A DNA stretch of 64,000 nucleotides from positions 15,739,942 through 15,803,941 of the forward strand of contig CM032805.1 in the NCBI GenBank assembly GCA_019155185.1, written 5' to 3'. Below are positions 38,401 through 47,619 of the stretch, in pieces. Origin of the DNA: Beaufortia kweichowensis (Eukaryota; Chordata; Actinopteri; Cypriniformes; Gastromyzontidae). A program made the position numbers and the translations under genes. How positions within the stretch are numbered: the stretch's first letter is position 1; each line of letters begins with the position of its first letter. Under the pieces are notes generated by a model. The model worked only from the letters and a program-made list of their open reading frames with translations. It was not told the DNA's origin and did not search any database.

Positions 38401-39716
38401 CACAGTCTGATATCTCCGTGAAGGGCTTCGACAAGATGATGAATGGAGAGGTTGTGAAATAGTATGAGATGTCTTTACTTAGACAATCAATTGTGTTAAT
38501 CTTTGCCTTGGATGTCATGCTACAAGCCACCTATAGTAACTCAATTCTTGATGCGTATTGCAACCAAAAATGATAATGTACTAAAATTGTTTTATTTTGT
38601 TTGGTTGGCTTTGTGCAATCTGTGTTTTTCTAATAAGTCAGCACGGAAAAATAGACTACAGACTAGTATGTGTACATTCATTACTCTGTATGCTTGTGTG
38701 TGTATGTGTAAGGCAGATGGAAGGCTTTATCGCACACCTTCACACACAACAGGACAAATGCGTGTCAGGTTTGGCCACGTCTCGCGTGAAAAAAAAAAAC
38801 TAACTGCAGGAAATAATGCAGTTCCCATGTCCCTTCTGTGAGGTAAAACAAGAGACAGGTGGTTACTATGGTTACATTGTAAACCAATTATAGATTTCTT
38901 GTCACCACGCTGCATATTTATGAAGTTGGATGTACAAGCATCTCTAATATGAAGAATCAAGAGTTTTTAGAGCCCGTAGCTAAATCCTTTTGACTGCTGG
39001 TGAGACAGGTGGGATATTAGAGAACAGATGGCCTCTGGTAACTAATGAGTCTTCATGTTCTGTTCTGTGTGAATGAAGTAATCACTCGCCATTCCAGTGT
39101 GCACACTAATTTTGATAGCTGCAAATAGATACATTGAACCTGTGTCCCCTAAAATGAGTTTTTATACATTAGCTCACTCAAAGGCTTTTACACATTAAAT
39201 CAAAGCTAAACACTGTAAAGGTACCAGCCAGGCGATGGTAATTTATGCAAATGCAACTGGCAAATTGCTCGCAAATTGTCCCTCTTGTGTGAACTCAAAA
39301 GTAGATGTCCTCTTATTAGACTAGTCTTTTCTCCTCGCAGCTTGTTATAGATGGTTGTGATAATGTGATGCGTGATGTCCGTCTCTGTTTGTAACACACG
39401 AGATGGCCTGTTGTTGTAAAGACAACGCGATTAATGGTGCAGCGCTTAATGCTGTGTTGACTTCAGTGCATGTTTACACCTGTTGGTATAAACAGCAGAC
39501 AGACTGATGAAGGTGAGGATGGATGTGAGAGAGAGTGACATTGACATGTACTAACATCTGTCTCTGTGTGTTTTTGAAGCTCTGCGGCTCCAGCCTGATG
39601 ATGCTCTGCTGTATAAACTCAGGGCTGATGTTCGGGCTTGTTTAGGGTGTACTGAGCAGGCGCTGGAGGACTACAGGACCGCAGTGGAGCTTGAAGACTC
39701 AGAAACACAAATCTAG
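19951..39716 (+). CDS. ttc6: Tetratricopeptide repeat protein 6, complete gene
   Basis: Large TPR scaffold protein, probably cytoplasmic or ciliary; its partners are unknown. I reconstructed 30 coding exons totalling 5226 nt (1741 aa), and every junction keeps phase: 19951-20562, 21112-21252, 21579-21709, 23617-23793, 23984-24143, 24716-24820, 25583-25669, 25841-25948, 26101-26477, 26903-27368, 27744-27873, 28138-28313, 28787-28923, 29365-29534, 30296-30416, 30546-30696, 30978-31060, 31662-31738, 31958-32115, 32914-33045, 33126-33302, 33617-33757, 33866-33979, 34137-34256, 34643-34716, 35458-35668, 36798-36950, 37024-37197, 37271-37496, 39580-39716. The ATG (ACAATGG context) is 8 bases after an acceptor; the stop is TAG at 39714-39716. 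Residues 1-750 are low in known domains; about 757-1741 are TPRs. Weak spots: the gag acceptor at 21578, and alternative donors in exon 20. The name follows from TPR content and position between foxa1 and sstr1. Confidence 0.9.
21297..21346 (+). repeat. SINE 3' tail fragment
   Basis: Contains gtaagttgctttggataaaa followed by a tctgccaaatatgtaaatg string, the conserved 3' end of common teleost tRNA-derived SINEs. The tRNA-like head is missing. It lies just after the donor of ttc6 exon 2. Confidence 0.75.
21710..23616 (+). other. ttc6: ttc6 intron 3
   Basis: This 1.9 kb intron contains a GC-richer complex block at about 22030-22470, the best candidate for regulatory DNA within ttc6, possibly acting on foxa1. 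A foldback-like stretch at about 23315-23520 has many inverted GGTTCC/GAGGAACC strings. No coding exon is needed, because exons 3 and 4 join in phase (AG + T). Confidence 0.7.
25349..25385. repeat. (AT)n dinucleotide repeat
   Basis: About 18 uninterrupted AT units inside ttc6 intron 6, immediately before a SINE-derived sequence. Confidence 0.97.
25509..25566 (+). repeat. SINE 3' tail
   Basis: Reads gtaagtcgctttggataaat then a gtcagctaaatgcc string and an aatgtaaatg end, the standard tail. Upstream sequence from 25386 (agcacttttcagtactattg-like) probably belongs to the same element. Confidence 0.8.
26903..33045 (+). CDS. ttc6: ttc6 TPR exons 10-20 (residues 633-1233)
   Basis: Exon 10 begins with an aromatic, acidic linker (WVRDLWDAWFDELFPPLEN) and ends inside the first TPR (ALCRRGALQIKLGYLNQALE). 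The following exons give about 13 more repeats with the usual helix A/helix B pattern: W-LG-Y positions, A at 20, A at 27, and P closing near 32. Examples are IYFRRAQMYDKMGEVALAME and RTYRGRIYIKLGCFEEAVED. The single-residue split codons join cleanly between exons. Exon 20 has two possible in-frame donors, 33030 (GCACAG|gtgtct) and 33045 (TTACAG|gtaata), differing by VSLLQ. Confidence 0.85.
33126..39716 (+). CDS. ttc6: ttc6 TPR exons 21-30 (residues 1234-1741)
   Basis: These exons supply about 14 further TPR units, the best preserved part of the protein. Examples are YAEAYHHRGLCRAHL, AYFNRGVCYQKLREYELA, LLFTNRGLIQQLMRDKASAM and VYFNRANLYCTLRRHQSAEK. Helix B motifs end in NP, LDP or LSP, as is usual. 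Introns often fall at the start of helix B. The last repeat (LLYKLRADVRACLGCTEQAL) is followed by a short acidic tail ending in TQI. The last intron is 2.1 kb; the others in this block are mostly shorter. This TPR region is the part that shorter ttc6 gene models usually contain. Confidence 0.9.
35669..36797 (+). other. ttc6: ttc6 intron 26
   Basis: Contains a degraded foldback element at 36129-36348 and otherwise AT-rich sequence. The next exon has two usable in-phase acceptors: cag at 36795-36797, chosen because it restores normal TPR spacing, or ttccag 15 bases later. Confidence 0.7.
36129..36348. mobile_element. Degraded palindromic foldback MITE
   Basis: The left end is ataggtaaagttcaccc and the right end tttggttgtacagttccttt, eroded versions of the GGGATAGTTCACCC termini of the better preserved copy at 43873-44150. 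The interior has the expected ctcaccctc and gttcaaaccc strings. Confidence 0.6.
37497..39579 (+). other. ttc6: ttc6 intron 29
   Basis: The longest ttc6 intron. Its left part is a reverse-oriented copy of the dispersed family (37555-37935). The remainder includes complex stretches at about 38880-39120 and 39180-39480 of possible regulatory value and a (TG) patch near 38692. The flanking exons join in phase (G + CT), so no extra exon is required. Confidence 0.7.
37555..37935 (-). repeat. Dispersed repeat family, copy D (reverse)
   Basis: Its reverse complement aligns by eye with 55640-55810 and 57800-57960: tccatgcaaatgtcaac, taccatgaa, atactgatag, gtggtttaaata, atagtcaggtaaa and gcctctcaaaaac. 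Its right end (37811-37935) also matches 54780-54915 (ctgtgttattag, taacatgc, cttggaat, tcaagtatt). Confidence 0.7.
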
Positions 39717-39763
39717 ATGCTGATCAGGGGGTTTGATGCTGTTCAATCGATGAAGTATTACTT

Positions 39764-39769
39764 ATTAAA
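39764..39769 (+). terminator. ttc6: Likely ttc6 polyadenylation signal
   Basis: ATTAAA lies 48 bases after the ttc6 stop and is followed directly by a GT/T-rich stretch (gtgttttcagcttttg), as expected for a cleavage site. Confidence 0.5.
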
Positions 39770-40118
39770 GTGTTTTCAGCTTTTGATAGTTACAAAACAA
39801 CAGAAGATGTTCTAATGAAAATTTCACTGAAATTTTGAAAAGATAAAATTTAAGATAAGATAATGTATTTTTCTGTACATCTGTCTTTGTGTAAAACACA
39901 TTATCACTTGTAAAACAATGTTTTATTAGTTTAATTAACTAAATTTACAGACTAATTAATGTCTATTAATAATCATCCTGAAATCCTGGAGTTGGACAGC
40001 TGTCTTTACCTGAAGAAATTACTCTCGCCCTGAAGTCTTCAGGTCATTGAATGGACTTAAATAGATGAAAAAAGAAAGAAACACCTGCTGAATTATTTGG
40101 CCTATCTCCAGTTGAGAG

Positions 40119-40145
40119 CGAGAGAGAGAGAGAGAGAGAGAGAGA
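40119..40145. repeat. (GA)n dinucleotide repeat
   Basis: About 13 GA units in the ttc6-sstr1 spacer. Confidence 0.95.
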
Positions 40146-41922
40146 ATAGTGTGAATTCAGCCATCTGTTTCTCACACATTGTGCTGTCATGACTGGGCTC
40201 ATTACATTTCAAGGACAGCACGAGTCTCCATCTGTGAAAAAGTCAGGCATCACTCGATACTTCTGACAGAATACTCTCAACTTTTAGCTTTTCTTATATA
40301 CAGTTTAAAATGTGAGAGCTTTAGAAAATAGAGCAAATGGCTTGGGAGTGAGGGGGATGGTTTTGCTTTAGGTATAAATTGTCTCTTAACAGGTCTAAAA
40401 GTGTCACCTTACTGCTTTATCGTGTTGGCTAGACAAAGTGAAAATGTTTAAACTTGGCTTAGGTTTAATATGTATAGCCTATAAACGTATTTTTGGCAAG
40501 AAACTTTTATTATGACACATAATAGGCTTTTTTTTAATAGGCATGGCTTTTTTTCAACAAGCCTTATGCAATGTTCAAATCATTTATTTCTGTCCAGAGA
40601 TGAGTTAATTTTAGATTGAGATTTTGTGTTGTAGATAGGAGAATCCTCAGTGTTCTCCAGCACACCTTAAGAGTTTTAAGAATCCATAACTCTTTTTTTT
40701 GCTTAATGCAAGCCAATAATTTATCTCTTTTGAAACACCATGGGATACATCTTTAAACATAAGTGTTTAAGAAATTAAAAGCAACACACTGCATGCCTTA
40801 TGGTTACAATAATTGTTGCCAGTTGAAACATAGTACTCACTTCAGTAGTGTTTCAAATGATAATCTTTTAACTTTTGGCTTATTGAAATTCATATAGTGA
40901 CATATTTGAGCTCAGCAGTGTATATTACATTTTCTTATTCAATCGGTTATTTAGAAATGAGACCATGCAAAATAATGTTTTCTTCAAAAGCATTTTGGAT
41001 ACAATAGCAGAAATAGAAAAGGGTTAGACTCCTAAACATATTGAGATATTACTGCAGTACACTTGTTAGATTTGTATTTACTGCTGAAATGCAGCCTTTA
41101 TGAGAATTATTTTCTTCAGATGTGAATCCATCACTAGGTGGTGCCAGAAATAAGCACATATACGTGTCAACACAAGGCTGATTTGCTGTTATTTTTAGGC
41201 ATGATACAGTATAAAAGATGCTAATATCTGCGTTCACTAGAATGCCTCAAGGCTTTTCATACTGAGACAATTATTTATTCAGTGTTTTTCGTGTAGTGCA
41301 TTTGAAATTCATCTTGCTGTGTCACAGCATGAGAAACAGGTTTAGTTCTAGACAGAAAATTAAGATTTCACCATATCAGTGTAAAAATATGCACAGGCTG
41401 TCTCAATAAGACATATATCGATCTAAATGCTTAGACGCAGTCTAATATGTGTGAAAGCAGCTTGTCATGTCATGTGTTTGTTTAAACAGCAGAGACTAAT
41501 TTTACAAATAAAAGCAATTAAATATACAACATGTGCCATGTGATACTATTGAGGACATGAGCCTAATAAAATCTCCTGTGAGCCATTGATCAGTTTATGT
41601 AAACGCACTCATTTCAATTTGCATTTTCTTCTCTTGGATACGTGTAGATTTTTTTATTTTCAAGAAAGTAAAGATTCTTCACAAACGTATTCTTAATTAT
41701 AGTGAAAGCCTTTCAGTTTTTTTGTGAATTAATCAACAGGAAAGACTTGTTTGAATAGCTATTCATAGCTTTCTTTATATGTATAAAACAAATACGCGTG
41801 TTGCATCACTTCTTATTATCCTGATATAGAAAGGAAGGTCTAGTTGGCGTCAATAAACTATTTTTCTTCCTCAGACCCTCTGCCAAACCCATTAGTACTC
41901 GAGCAGCGTCATTTTGCGCGTC

Positions 41923-41930
41923 TGACGTCT
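41923..41930 (+). promoter_or_regulatory. sstr1: CRE-like element upstream of sstr1
   Basis: TGACGTCT differs from the palindromic cAMP response element TGACGTCA by one base. It lies about 175 bases before the sstr1 ATG in a CpG-rich stretch (41880-42020) that looks like the core promoter. Confidence 0.4.
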
Positions 41931-42105
41931 GTGAATGTGATGCGCGTGGATGTGGAGTAACTGTCCACGGTGCTGAAAGCGCCGCGCACCGCCGCAGCGC
42001 TACAGAGACGGAATGCGCTTTCAGGACTCTTACATCATGTATGCGAGCATCCTCTGATCATAAACATTTACTTTCAACCTGTAGCAGATCCAAAACAGTG
42101 TCGGA

Positions 42106-43254
42106 ATGCTGCCCAACGACACCTTCAAGAACCTGGAGGACGGTTTATATCTCTTAAACTCCTCCAACGATACGCATAGCGGGGACTCTCACGGCAGCAG
42201 CGCGATTTTCATCTCCTTCATCTATTCCGTGGTGTGCTTGGTCGGACTCTGCGGGAACTCGATGGTGATTTACGTGATCTTCAGATACGCCAAGATGAAA
42301 ACTGCGACAAATATTTACATTTTGAACTTGGCGATCGCCGATGAGTTACTCATGTTGAGCGTGCCCTTTTTGGTGACCTCTTCGTTACTTCACCATTGGC
42401 CCTTCGGGTCTCTCCTGTGTCGTTTCGTTTTAAGTGTCGATGCGATCAATATGTTTACCAGCATCTATTGTCTCACCGTGTTGAGCATTGACCGGTACAT
42501 CTCCGTGGTGCATCCCATCAAAGCCGCCCGGTACCGGAGACCCACCATCGCCAAAATGGTCAACTTAGGGGTCTGGATGTTCTCCATCCTGGTGATCTTA
42601 CCCATCGTCATCTTCTCAACCACTGCACCAAATTCTGACGGATCCGTGGCTTGCAACATGCAGATGCCCGAACCTGAACGCCAGTGGATGGCTGTATTCG
42701 TGATTTATGCCTTTCTGATGGGCTTTTTGTTCCCTGTCATCGCCATATGCATGTGTTACATCCTCATCATAGTGAAGATGAGGGTCGTCGCCTTAAAAGC
42801 GGGCTGGCAGCAGCGCAAAAAGTCCGAGAGGAAGATCACTCTTATGGTCATGATGGTGGTAACTGTTTTTGTCATCTGTTGGATGCCGTTTCACATCGTG
42901 CAGCTCGTTAGTGTGTTTGTTCAGCAGCATAATGCAACACTCAGTCAGCTGGCTGTGATTTTAGGGTATGCCAACAGCTGTGCAAACCCCATTCTGTACG
43001 GATTCCTTTCGGACAACTTCAGGCGCTCCTTCCAGAGGATTTTATGCCTCAGATGGTGGGAAAATGCCACGGAGGAGCCCATAGATTACTATGCCACAGC
43101 TCTTAAAAGTCGAGGATACAGTGTGGACGAATTTCAGCCGGATAATCTGGAATCGGGCAGCACGTTACAGAAACGGCACCTGTACATCCAGAACTACAAC
43201 GCTGTAGGACTCATCCCATACAAAAAAACTCGTTTTGTTATCTGCTGTCATTGA
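42106..43254 (+). CDS. sstr1: Somatostatin receptor type 1, frame-shifted C-terminus
   Basis: Rhodopsin-class GPCR for somatostatin, coupling to Gi to lower cAMP at the plasma membrane. Intronless 382-aa frame. N-glycosylation sequons are at N4, N18 and N21. Seven hydrophobic helices lie between about 33 and 300. Landmarks are NLAIADE (TM2), DRY at 129-131, CWMPFH (TM6) and the somatostatin-receptor signature YANSCANPILYG at 288-299. C314 is a likely palmitoylation site. The tail follows SSTR1 (EEPIDYYATALKSRGYSV, then FQPDNLESGST) up to T353 and then departs into an unrelated stretch ending in VICCH. In another frame, from 43169, the DNA encodes RNGTCTSRTTTL and a TAG at 43205-43207, which is the expected family tail. 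A single extra base (the A at 43167 in TTAC) explains it. Without it the protein would be 366 aa. Either a real shift or a sequence error. Confidence 0.96.
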   Translation: MLPNDTFKNLEDGLYLLNSSNDTHSGDSHGSSAIFISFIYSVVCLVGLCGNSMVIYVIFRYAKMKTATNIYILNLAIADELLMLSVPFLVTSSLLHHWPFGSLLCRFVLSVDAINMFTSIYCLTVLSIDRYISVVHPIKAARYRRPTIAKMVNLGVWMFSILVILPIVIFSTTAPNSDGSVACNMQMPEPERQWMAVFVIYAFLMGFLFPVIAICMCYILIIVKMRVVALKAGWQQRKKSERKITLMVMMVVTVFVICWMPFHIVQLVSVFVQQHNATLSQLAVILGYANSCANPILYGFLSDNFRRSFQRILCLRWWENATEEPIDYYATALKSRGYSVDEFQPDNLESGSTLQKRHLYIQNYNAVGLIPYKKTRFVICCH

Positions 43255-43282
43255 AGAATATGATTTTTTTTGTTTTCCGTTT

Positions 43283-43430
43283 GGTAACACTTTAAATAGC
43301 TGTCATTAATTGCATTAACAAACATTAGTTAATGTGCGTTCATGAAGTATTATTTAATATATATTTTTATACATTTTTTTGCAATGTTTGTTAATGATTT
43401 ACTGAAAAAAAGTCATTATGAAGTGTTACT
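43283..43430. mobile_element. Foldback MITE in sstr1 3' UTR
   Basis: It starts GGTAACACTTT and ends AAGTGTTAC, the same termini as the element at 6068-6288, with gttaatg and ttaacaaacattag blocks inside. It starts 29 bases after the stop of the long sstr1 frame, so it is probably transcribed with sstr1. Confidence 0.75.
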
Positions 43431-43464
43431 GATGTGTTTGACTTTGTTGTTACGATATGAAAAT

Positions 43465-43470
43465 ATTAAA
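43465..43470 (+). terminator. sstr1: Likely sstr1 polyadenylation signal
   Basis: ATTAAA about 210 bases after the sstr1 stop, followed by a GT/T-rich stretch (ggttccttgttttg). Confidence 0.35.
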
Positions 43471-43872
43471 AATATAACAAACAAAAATTAGGTTCCTTGT
43501 TTTGAATTTAGGTCAAATGAAAACATTTGCTAAATGAGATGTCGATGACTGCAATGCAGTGAAAGAATATGGTTTGAGGATTATGTTGAAGTTTTATGTG
43601 TGCAGAGAGAGGGAAGAGAAAGCTCATTAACAATTCAATATGCAAATAAAGCAGACCAATCGCCATTCCCTGTGCATATATTGCCATGACGTTGTCTGTG
43701 TTGGTGGTGTTAGGAGTGGCCTGTATTCTATCAATGTAAGTCAAAGAGTTTAACACTTTAAATATATTGCGTAATGTTTGTTTATACTGTTTAATGTTAT
43801 TTAAGTCTGATACTGATGAAAGTCTGTGAGATGTTGAGCAGACATCTCTCATGTTTCTGTTCACTCTTGTAC

Positions 43873-44150
43873 TTAAATGAGTAGTTCACCCATAAATACA
43901 AATGTTGTCATCATTTATTCACTTACGCTGTTCTAAATCTGTATATGACTCTTTCTTCTGCAGAGCACAAATGAAGATATTTTAAGAAATGTCTCAGTGG
44001 GTTTTGTGTTAAAGTGGGGTCAGTTTTGTTTGGTTACCAACATTCTTCAAAATATCTTTTGCAAATGAAAGAAATTTATACAGGTTTGAAATGATGTGAG
44101 GGTGAGTAAATGATGAAAGAATGTTCATTTTTGGGTGAACTATCCCTTTA
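43873..44150. mobile_element. Palindromic foldback MITE (GTTCACCC termini)
   Basis: It starts ttaaatgagtagttcaccc and ends gggtgaactatcccttta, with internal mirror blocks (cattcttcaaaatatctt against gaagatattttaagaaatgt, and tgtcatcatttattcactta against gtgagtaaatgatgaaagaa). This is one of the most abundant non-autonomous elements in cyprinid DNA. Confidence 0.9.
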
Positions 44151-44684
44151 CTGAAGCTGATGTTTGTGTCAATGCGGGAGTATGTCTATGCTATGCTGTC
44201 TATGCTTACTATATGTTTTTATTGTATTTATACCCACAATCAATTAATATATTTTTGAAATATTTTTTTCATTAAGGGTGCATTCAGTTATTTGTTCTGC
44301 ATTAAAACAGATTAATGTCTAAAAATGCATAATGCTTTTGAAAATTAATTTAAACCCATCTACACTATTGTTAAAGAAGATACATATCAGTTGCTTATTA
44401 CTATCATAAACTTCTTGTATTATTAAAAAAAATACTGAGTGCATCTTCAAAGCTGCTGCATCAAAAGGATTTCCAAACACTCTTGTCTTGCATTGGTCAT
44501 CCGTCTGCCCTAAACTCATTAGCTGAGAGCCACCAACAGGTGTTTTGATTGGCTGACACAAAGAGAGCTTGGTGAAGATTGTTTTGCTGTTCATAAAGTC
44601 AAATGCAAATGCAAATAACACACGTTTTAGTGATATCTGTCATGTAATGGATACATTTATCCAGAGATGTTTATGGAAGACCAT

Positions 44685-44690
44685 TTTATT
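44685..44690 (-). terminator. clec14a: Candidate clec14a polyadenylation signal
   Basis: TTTATT on the + strand (AATAAA on the minus strand), about 315 bases after the clec14a stop. Confidence 0.35.
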
Positions 44691-45002
44691 TTACTCAAGT
44701 TGTACAGATTCTCATAAACCTTTTGTGTTGTGAAAAATAATTACAGTATATAATAAGAAAACCATAATAACTCCAATGACAGTTTTAAGACAACAATATC
44801 TACAGTTCTCAAATCTCTGCATACATTTTAAATACTGTATAAGCAGTGAAGGAATAAACAAAGTAACTTTATAAATTTAATTACCAATGAGGTCCTAGAT
44901 CAAATGTTCATATCCACATTGGCATGAAGTCCCTGATGAAAAGGCAGTAACAACACACCTCACTTGTGTGTCTAGGAGAATCTTTCAGTATCGTGTGTCA
45001 GA

Positions 45003-46133
45003 TTAAATAATGTTACAATCTCTCTCACTTAGATGTCCTTTATTTTCATTCACTTTCTCTGTGGAGTTGGACCCATTCAGAGCCACGGCCTCCGCCTTCC
45101 TCCGAGCCCGTTTCACAAACCGTCTCCTCATGCAACCCTTCACGATGGCTGCTATGATCACCAGCAAAACCACAAAAATCAGCAGCGCTATAATCACAGG
45201 TACCACAATATTTAAAATGTCTTCACTGTGTTCTTCAATGTGTACTGCTGTCTCATTCGTACTGGCATCATGAGGTTGAATCAGCACAGATTCGTCTCTG
45301 TTTGAATGTGTTGGATGTGGTGTGGTGGGCATTGTTGATTCACTACAGTCATCTGATTGCCGGTCGTCAGGACATACACATTTGTATGAGCCGTCTGTAT
45401 TTTGACACGTGTGCTTGCATGGATTGAATGGTTCGCATTCGTTTATATCCACACAGTTTCCTGAAGCGTCCCGTCTGTAGCCGCTTTTACACTGCAGGCA
45501 AAGTTGCGATACGTCCGTGTTTTCATTTCCTATGACAGTCCAAATCAGATCAATGGAGCACATCAAAGTAAACTCTGCACCAGAACCGCAGATAAGATGA
45601 CGGGTGAATGGATTACTTGGAGTTTCAATGATGTCATGTGTGCCCAATATAGATGGTGGTGGGCACGTCACGTCTGTGTTTCGTTTGCAAATGAAAGCAT
45701 ATTTCTGTTTACAGGCGGCGTTCGCCAACCCGCTGATTTTTGTCTCAGAGTCACTGTGTTCCACTGATAACAGTCCACAACGTTCATCTGTGCACGTTCC
45801 CAAAGGTTCTTCTTTCCATCCAATGTCGTGCAAATACTCTTCGTTGTCCACTGTCCAGTGAAATCCTTTAAGAGGTTTATTCTGATAAACACACTGACCT
45901 TTTTTCTTCTTTAATCCAATCCAGAATAAGCTGGCAGTTTTGTTGGTTGTATCCCAGATTGCTTTTTGAATCTTTGTAATTTCCTCTTTGCTTTTCAGGT
46001 TGGTGAGAAAACCGGCAGGTTTGCAATAATTCTGAGCATCTTCGAATGAGAGTTTGTTCAGGTGAACGCTGTAAGGAGAACCAAAAACCATGTTCAGAAA
46101 GCTCACGACATACAATCCCATCCACAAATCCAT
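45003..46133 (-). CDS. clec14a: C-type lectin domain family 14 member A
   Basis: Single-pass endothelial surface receptor of the thrombomodulin/CD93/endosialin group, involved in vessel growth and cell contact. Single-exon 376-aa frame with ATG at 46133. A signal peptide covers about 1-18 (LWMGLYVVSFLNMVFG). A C-type lectin-like domain covers about 21-151, with cysteines at 37, 81, 114, 119, 141 and 149 and the FWIGL motif at 70-74. A cysteine-containing linker covers 157-227, and one calcium-binding-type EGF domain (DINECEPFNPC) covers about 229-263. A Ser/Thr-rich stalk with an NET sequon at 293 precedes a transmembrane helix at about 306-332, which is followed by a basic stop (CMRRRFVKRARRK) and a short tail. 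It is shorter than the human protein, mostly in the stalk. The canonical long-loop carbohydrate-binding motifs (EPN, QPD) are absent, as is normal for this group. Synteny next to sstr1 supports the name. Confidence 0.93.
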   Translation of the reverse strand: MDLWMGLYVVSFLNMVFGSPYSVHLNKLSFEDAQNYCKPAGFLTNLKSKEEITKIQKAIWDTTNKTASLFWIGLKKKKGQCVYQNKPLKGFHWTVDNEEYLHDIGWKEEPLGTCTDERCGLLSVEHSDSETKISGLANAACKQKYAFICKRNTDVTCPPPSILGTHDIIETPSNPFTRHLICGSGAEFTLMCSIDLIWTVIGNENTDVSQLCLQCKSGYRRDASGNCVDINECEPFNPCKHTCQNTDGSYKCVCPDDRQSDDCSESTMPTTPHPTHSNRDESVLIQPHDASTNETAVHIEEHSEDILNIVVPVIIALLIFVVLLVIIAAIVKGCMRRRFVKRARRKAEAVALNGSNSTEKVNENKGHLSERDCNII

Positions 46134-46289
46134 GTCTAGCTCTGTTGCGTTCTGTTGTGTGCGCTACGCTCGCTCTGCAGACTAAAACTAAATTACAATG
46201 TTTTTTTCTCTTGCTTTCTTAGCCGCCTCTGTGAGGTCCTCCCAAGACAACAAGCCCAGGAAACCTGCTCTGCCTTGATACAGCCGTTC

Positions 46290-46297
46290 ACTTCCTC
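46290..46297 (-). promoter_or_regulatory. clec14a: ETS-type site upstream of clec14a
   Basis: GAGGAAGT on the minus strand, about 157 bases before the start codon. ETS factors drive most endothelial promoters, so this fits the known expression of the family. A single short match is weak evidence. Confidence 0.3.
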
Positions 46298-46435
46298 TTG
46301 GGTGGTGGTGCTTTAGAAGCAAAACAATCACGGCTACAAAAAAGAGAAACGAAAGCTTCCATTATACACAATCTCACTGAAAACTCCCACAGCAGAGTGA
46401 TGGATGACCTCAAACTGGGGAAAGATGTAGGCTGA

Positions 46436-46486
46436 TTGTAAGTCTTTTTGGATGAAAATGTCTGCTAAGTGAATAAATGTAAATTT
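46436..46486 (+). repeat. SINE 3' tail fragment
   Basis: gtaagtctttttggatgaaa followed by a tgtctgctaagtgaataaatg string, a diverged copy of the common tail. No head is visible. Confidence 0.6.
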
Positions 46487-47619
46487 ATTCAATATAAATT
46501 TATAAATGTGAGTGAAATTCTGTGGAATCAAAATTTGGAAAGTACAAAATGTCAGACGAGAACTTTATTTTTTCTGTGACAACCCATCAAGTAAACAAAG
46601 CCAAGAAAAACAAAACAGGCGGATGCATTGCTCATTGCATTAGGGAACGTTCTTTACAGTTGAACTATAGCTGTGTTTACATGTCACACTCAACACCGTT
46701 AGATTTAAATGAGTGTTGATTGACCTCAGTGTGTGTTTACAGGACTCACGTGGGACGAACGCAGCACCGAATGTGCAGTGAGTAATGCCGTATTATTCTG
46801 TTCTTCTGATGGGCAGCTTTATAAAAGTCCAGCAGATGCTTCCTGGAGGAAATGCCAGTGAATAGCAGGAAGTGAGGTTGCAATAGAAGCACTTGATTTT
46901 TTGCACTGTGGTCCAAAGTGTCGAGGTGGGGAATAAGGACAGGAGATGGAATTATGAGTGACAGGAAAAGGAGTCACTGCAGAGGGAACAAGAGGTTTAG
47001 ATGAAGACAATAAAACCGACAATTAACAATGAAAACAGTCAAAGCATAAAATGTTTTTTTTAATAGTGTTTACGTACTGATGCTCTTCTCTGTACAAAAG
47101 ATGAAATAAAAAATCTTCATATTTGTTGAGTAAAATAGCCTGCTGTGATAAATAGACAAAATGTGAGATTGTAGCTTCATAAACATAATTCAGAATTGCT
47201 CTACATCCCTAATAGTTTTATAAGGCTTTTAAACACTCATCATGTTTATTGTCCCAAAATCAGTTCTGTGTGAATATTAATGTTCCCGCAGAAAATCTGT
47301 TACACAATACAGTACTGCTCATTTGTAGGTGGTGTGTGTGTGCGCGTGCACATGAATTCCTCCTACAAAACATCTTTAAGGAAGTCAGCTAGTGAATCAC
47401 AATTTAATTAAAAGTGGGTTTGATAAATAGAGCCTAAGGTGGCGTTCAATGCCAAGAAATGTTCAACTTCAACAGTGGCATCAAATTCATCTGCTCCAGA
47501 CAGCTTATATCACAAAGCAGCCATGTTGTTTTGGCTGATTCTACACTGTTGAAATGGACCATGTTTGAGTCAAATATGGACATTTTCTAGGTTCATTTAA
47601 ACCAGTGCTTGGGTTTGTC

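Larger units (their letters stand above)
39717..42105 (+). other. ttc6-sstr1 intergenic region
   Basis: Begins with the short ttc6 3' UTR and contains a (GA)n run at 40119-40145. The bulk is AT-rich sequence with no repeats or exons recognised. The final 220 bases are GC/CpG-rich and form the sstr1 5' UTR and promoter. Confidence 0.7.
43255..45002. other. sstr1-clec14a intergenic region (convergent 3' ends)
   Basis: Both genes point into this spacer. It holds two foldback elements (43283-43430, in the sstr1 3' UTR, and 43873-44150), probable poly(A) signals for each gene, and a complex non-repetitive patch at about 44450-44640 with an overlapping double octamer. No coding exon was found. Confidence 0.75.
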
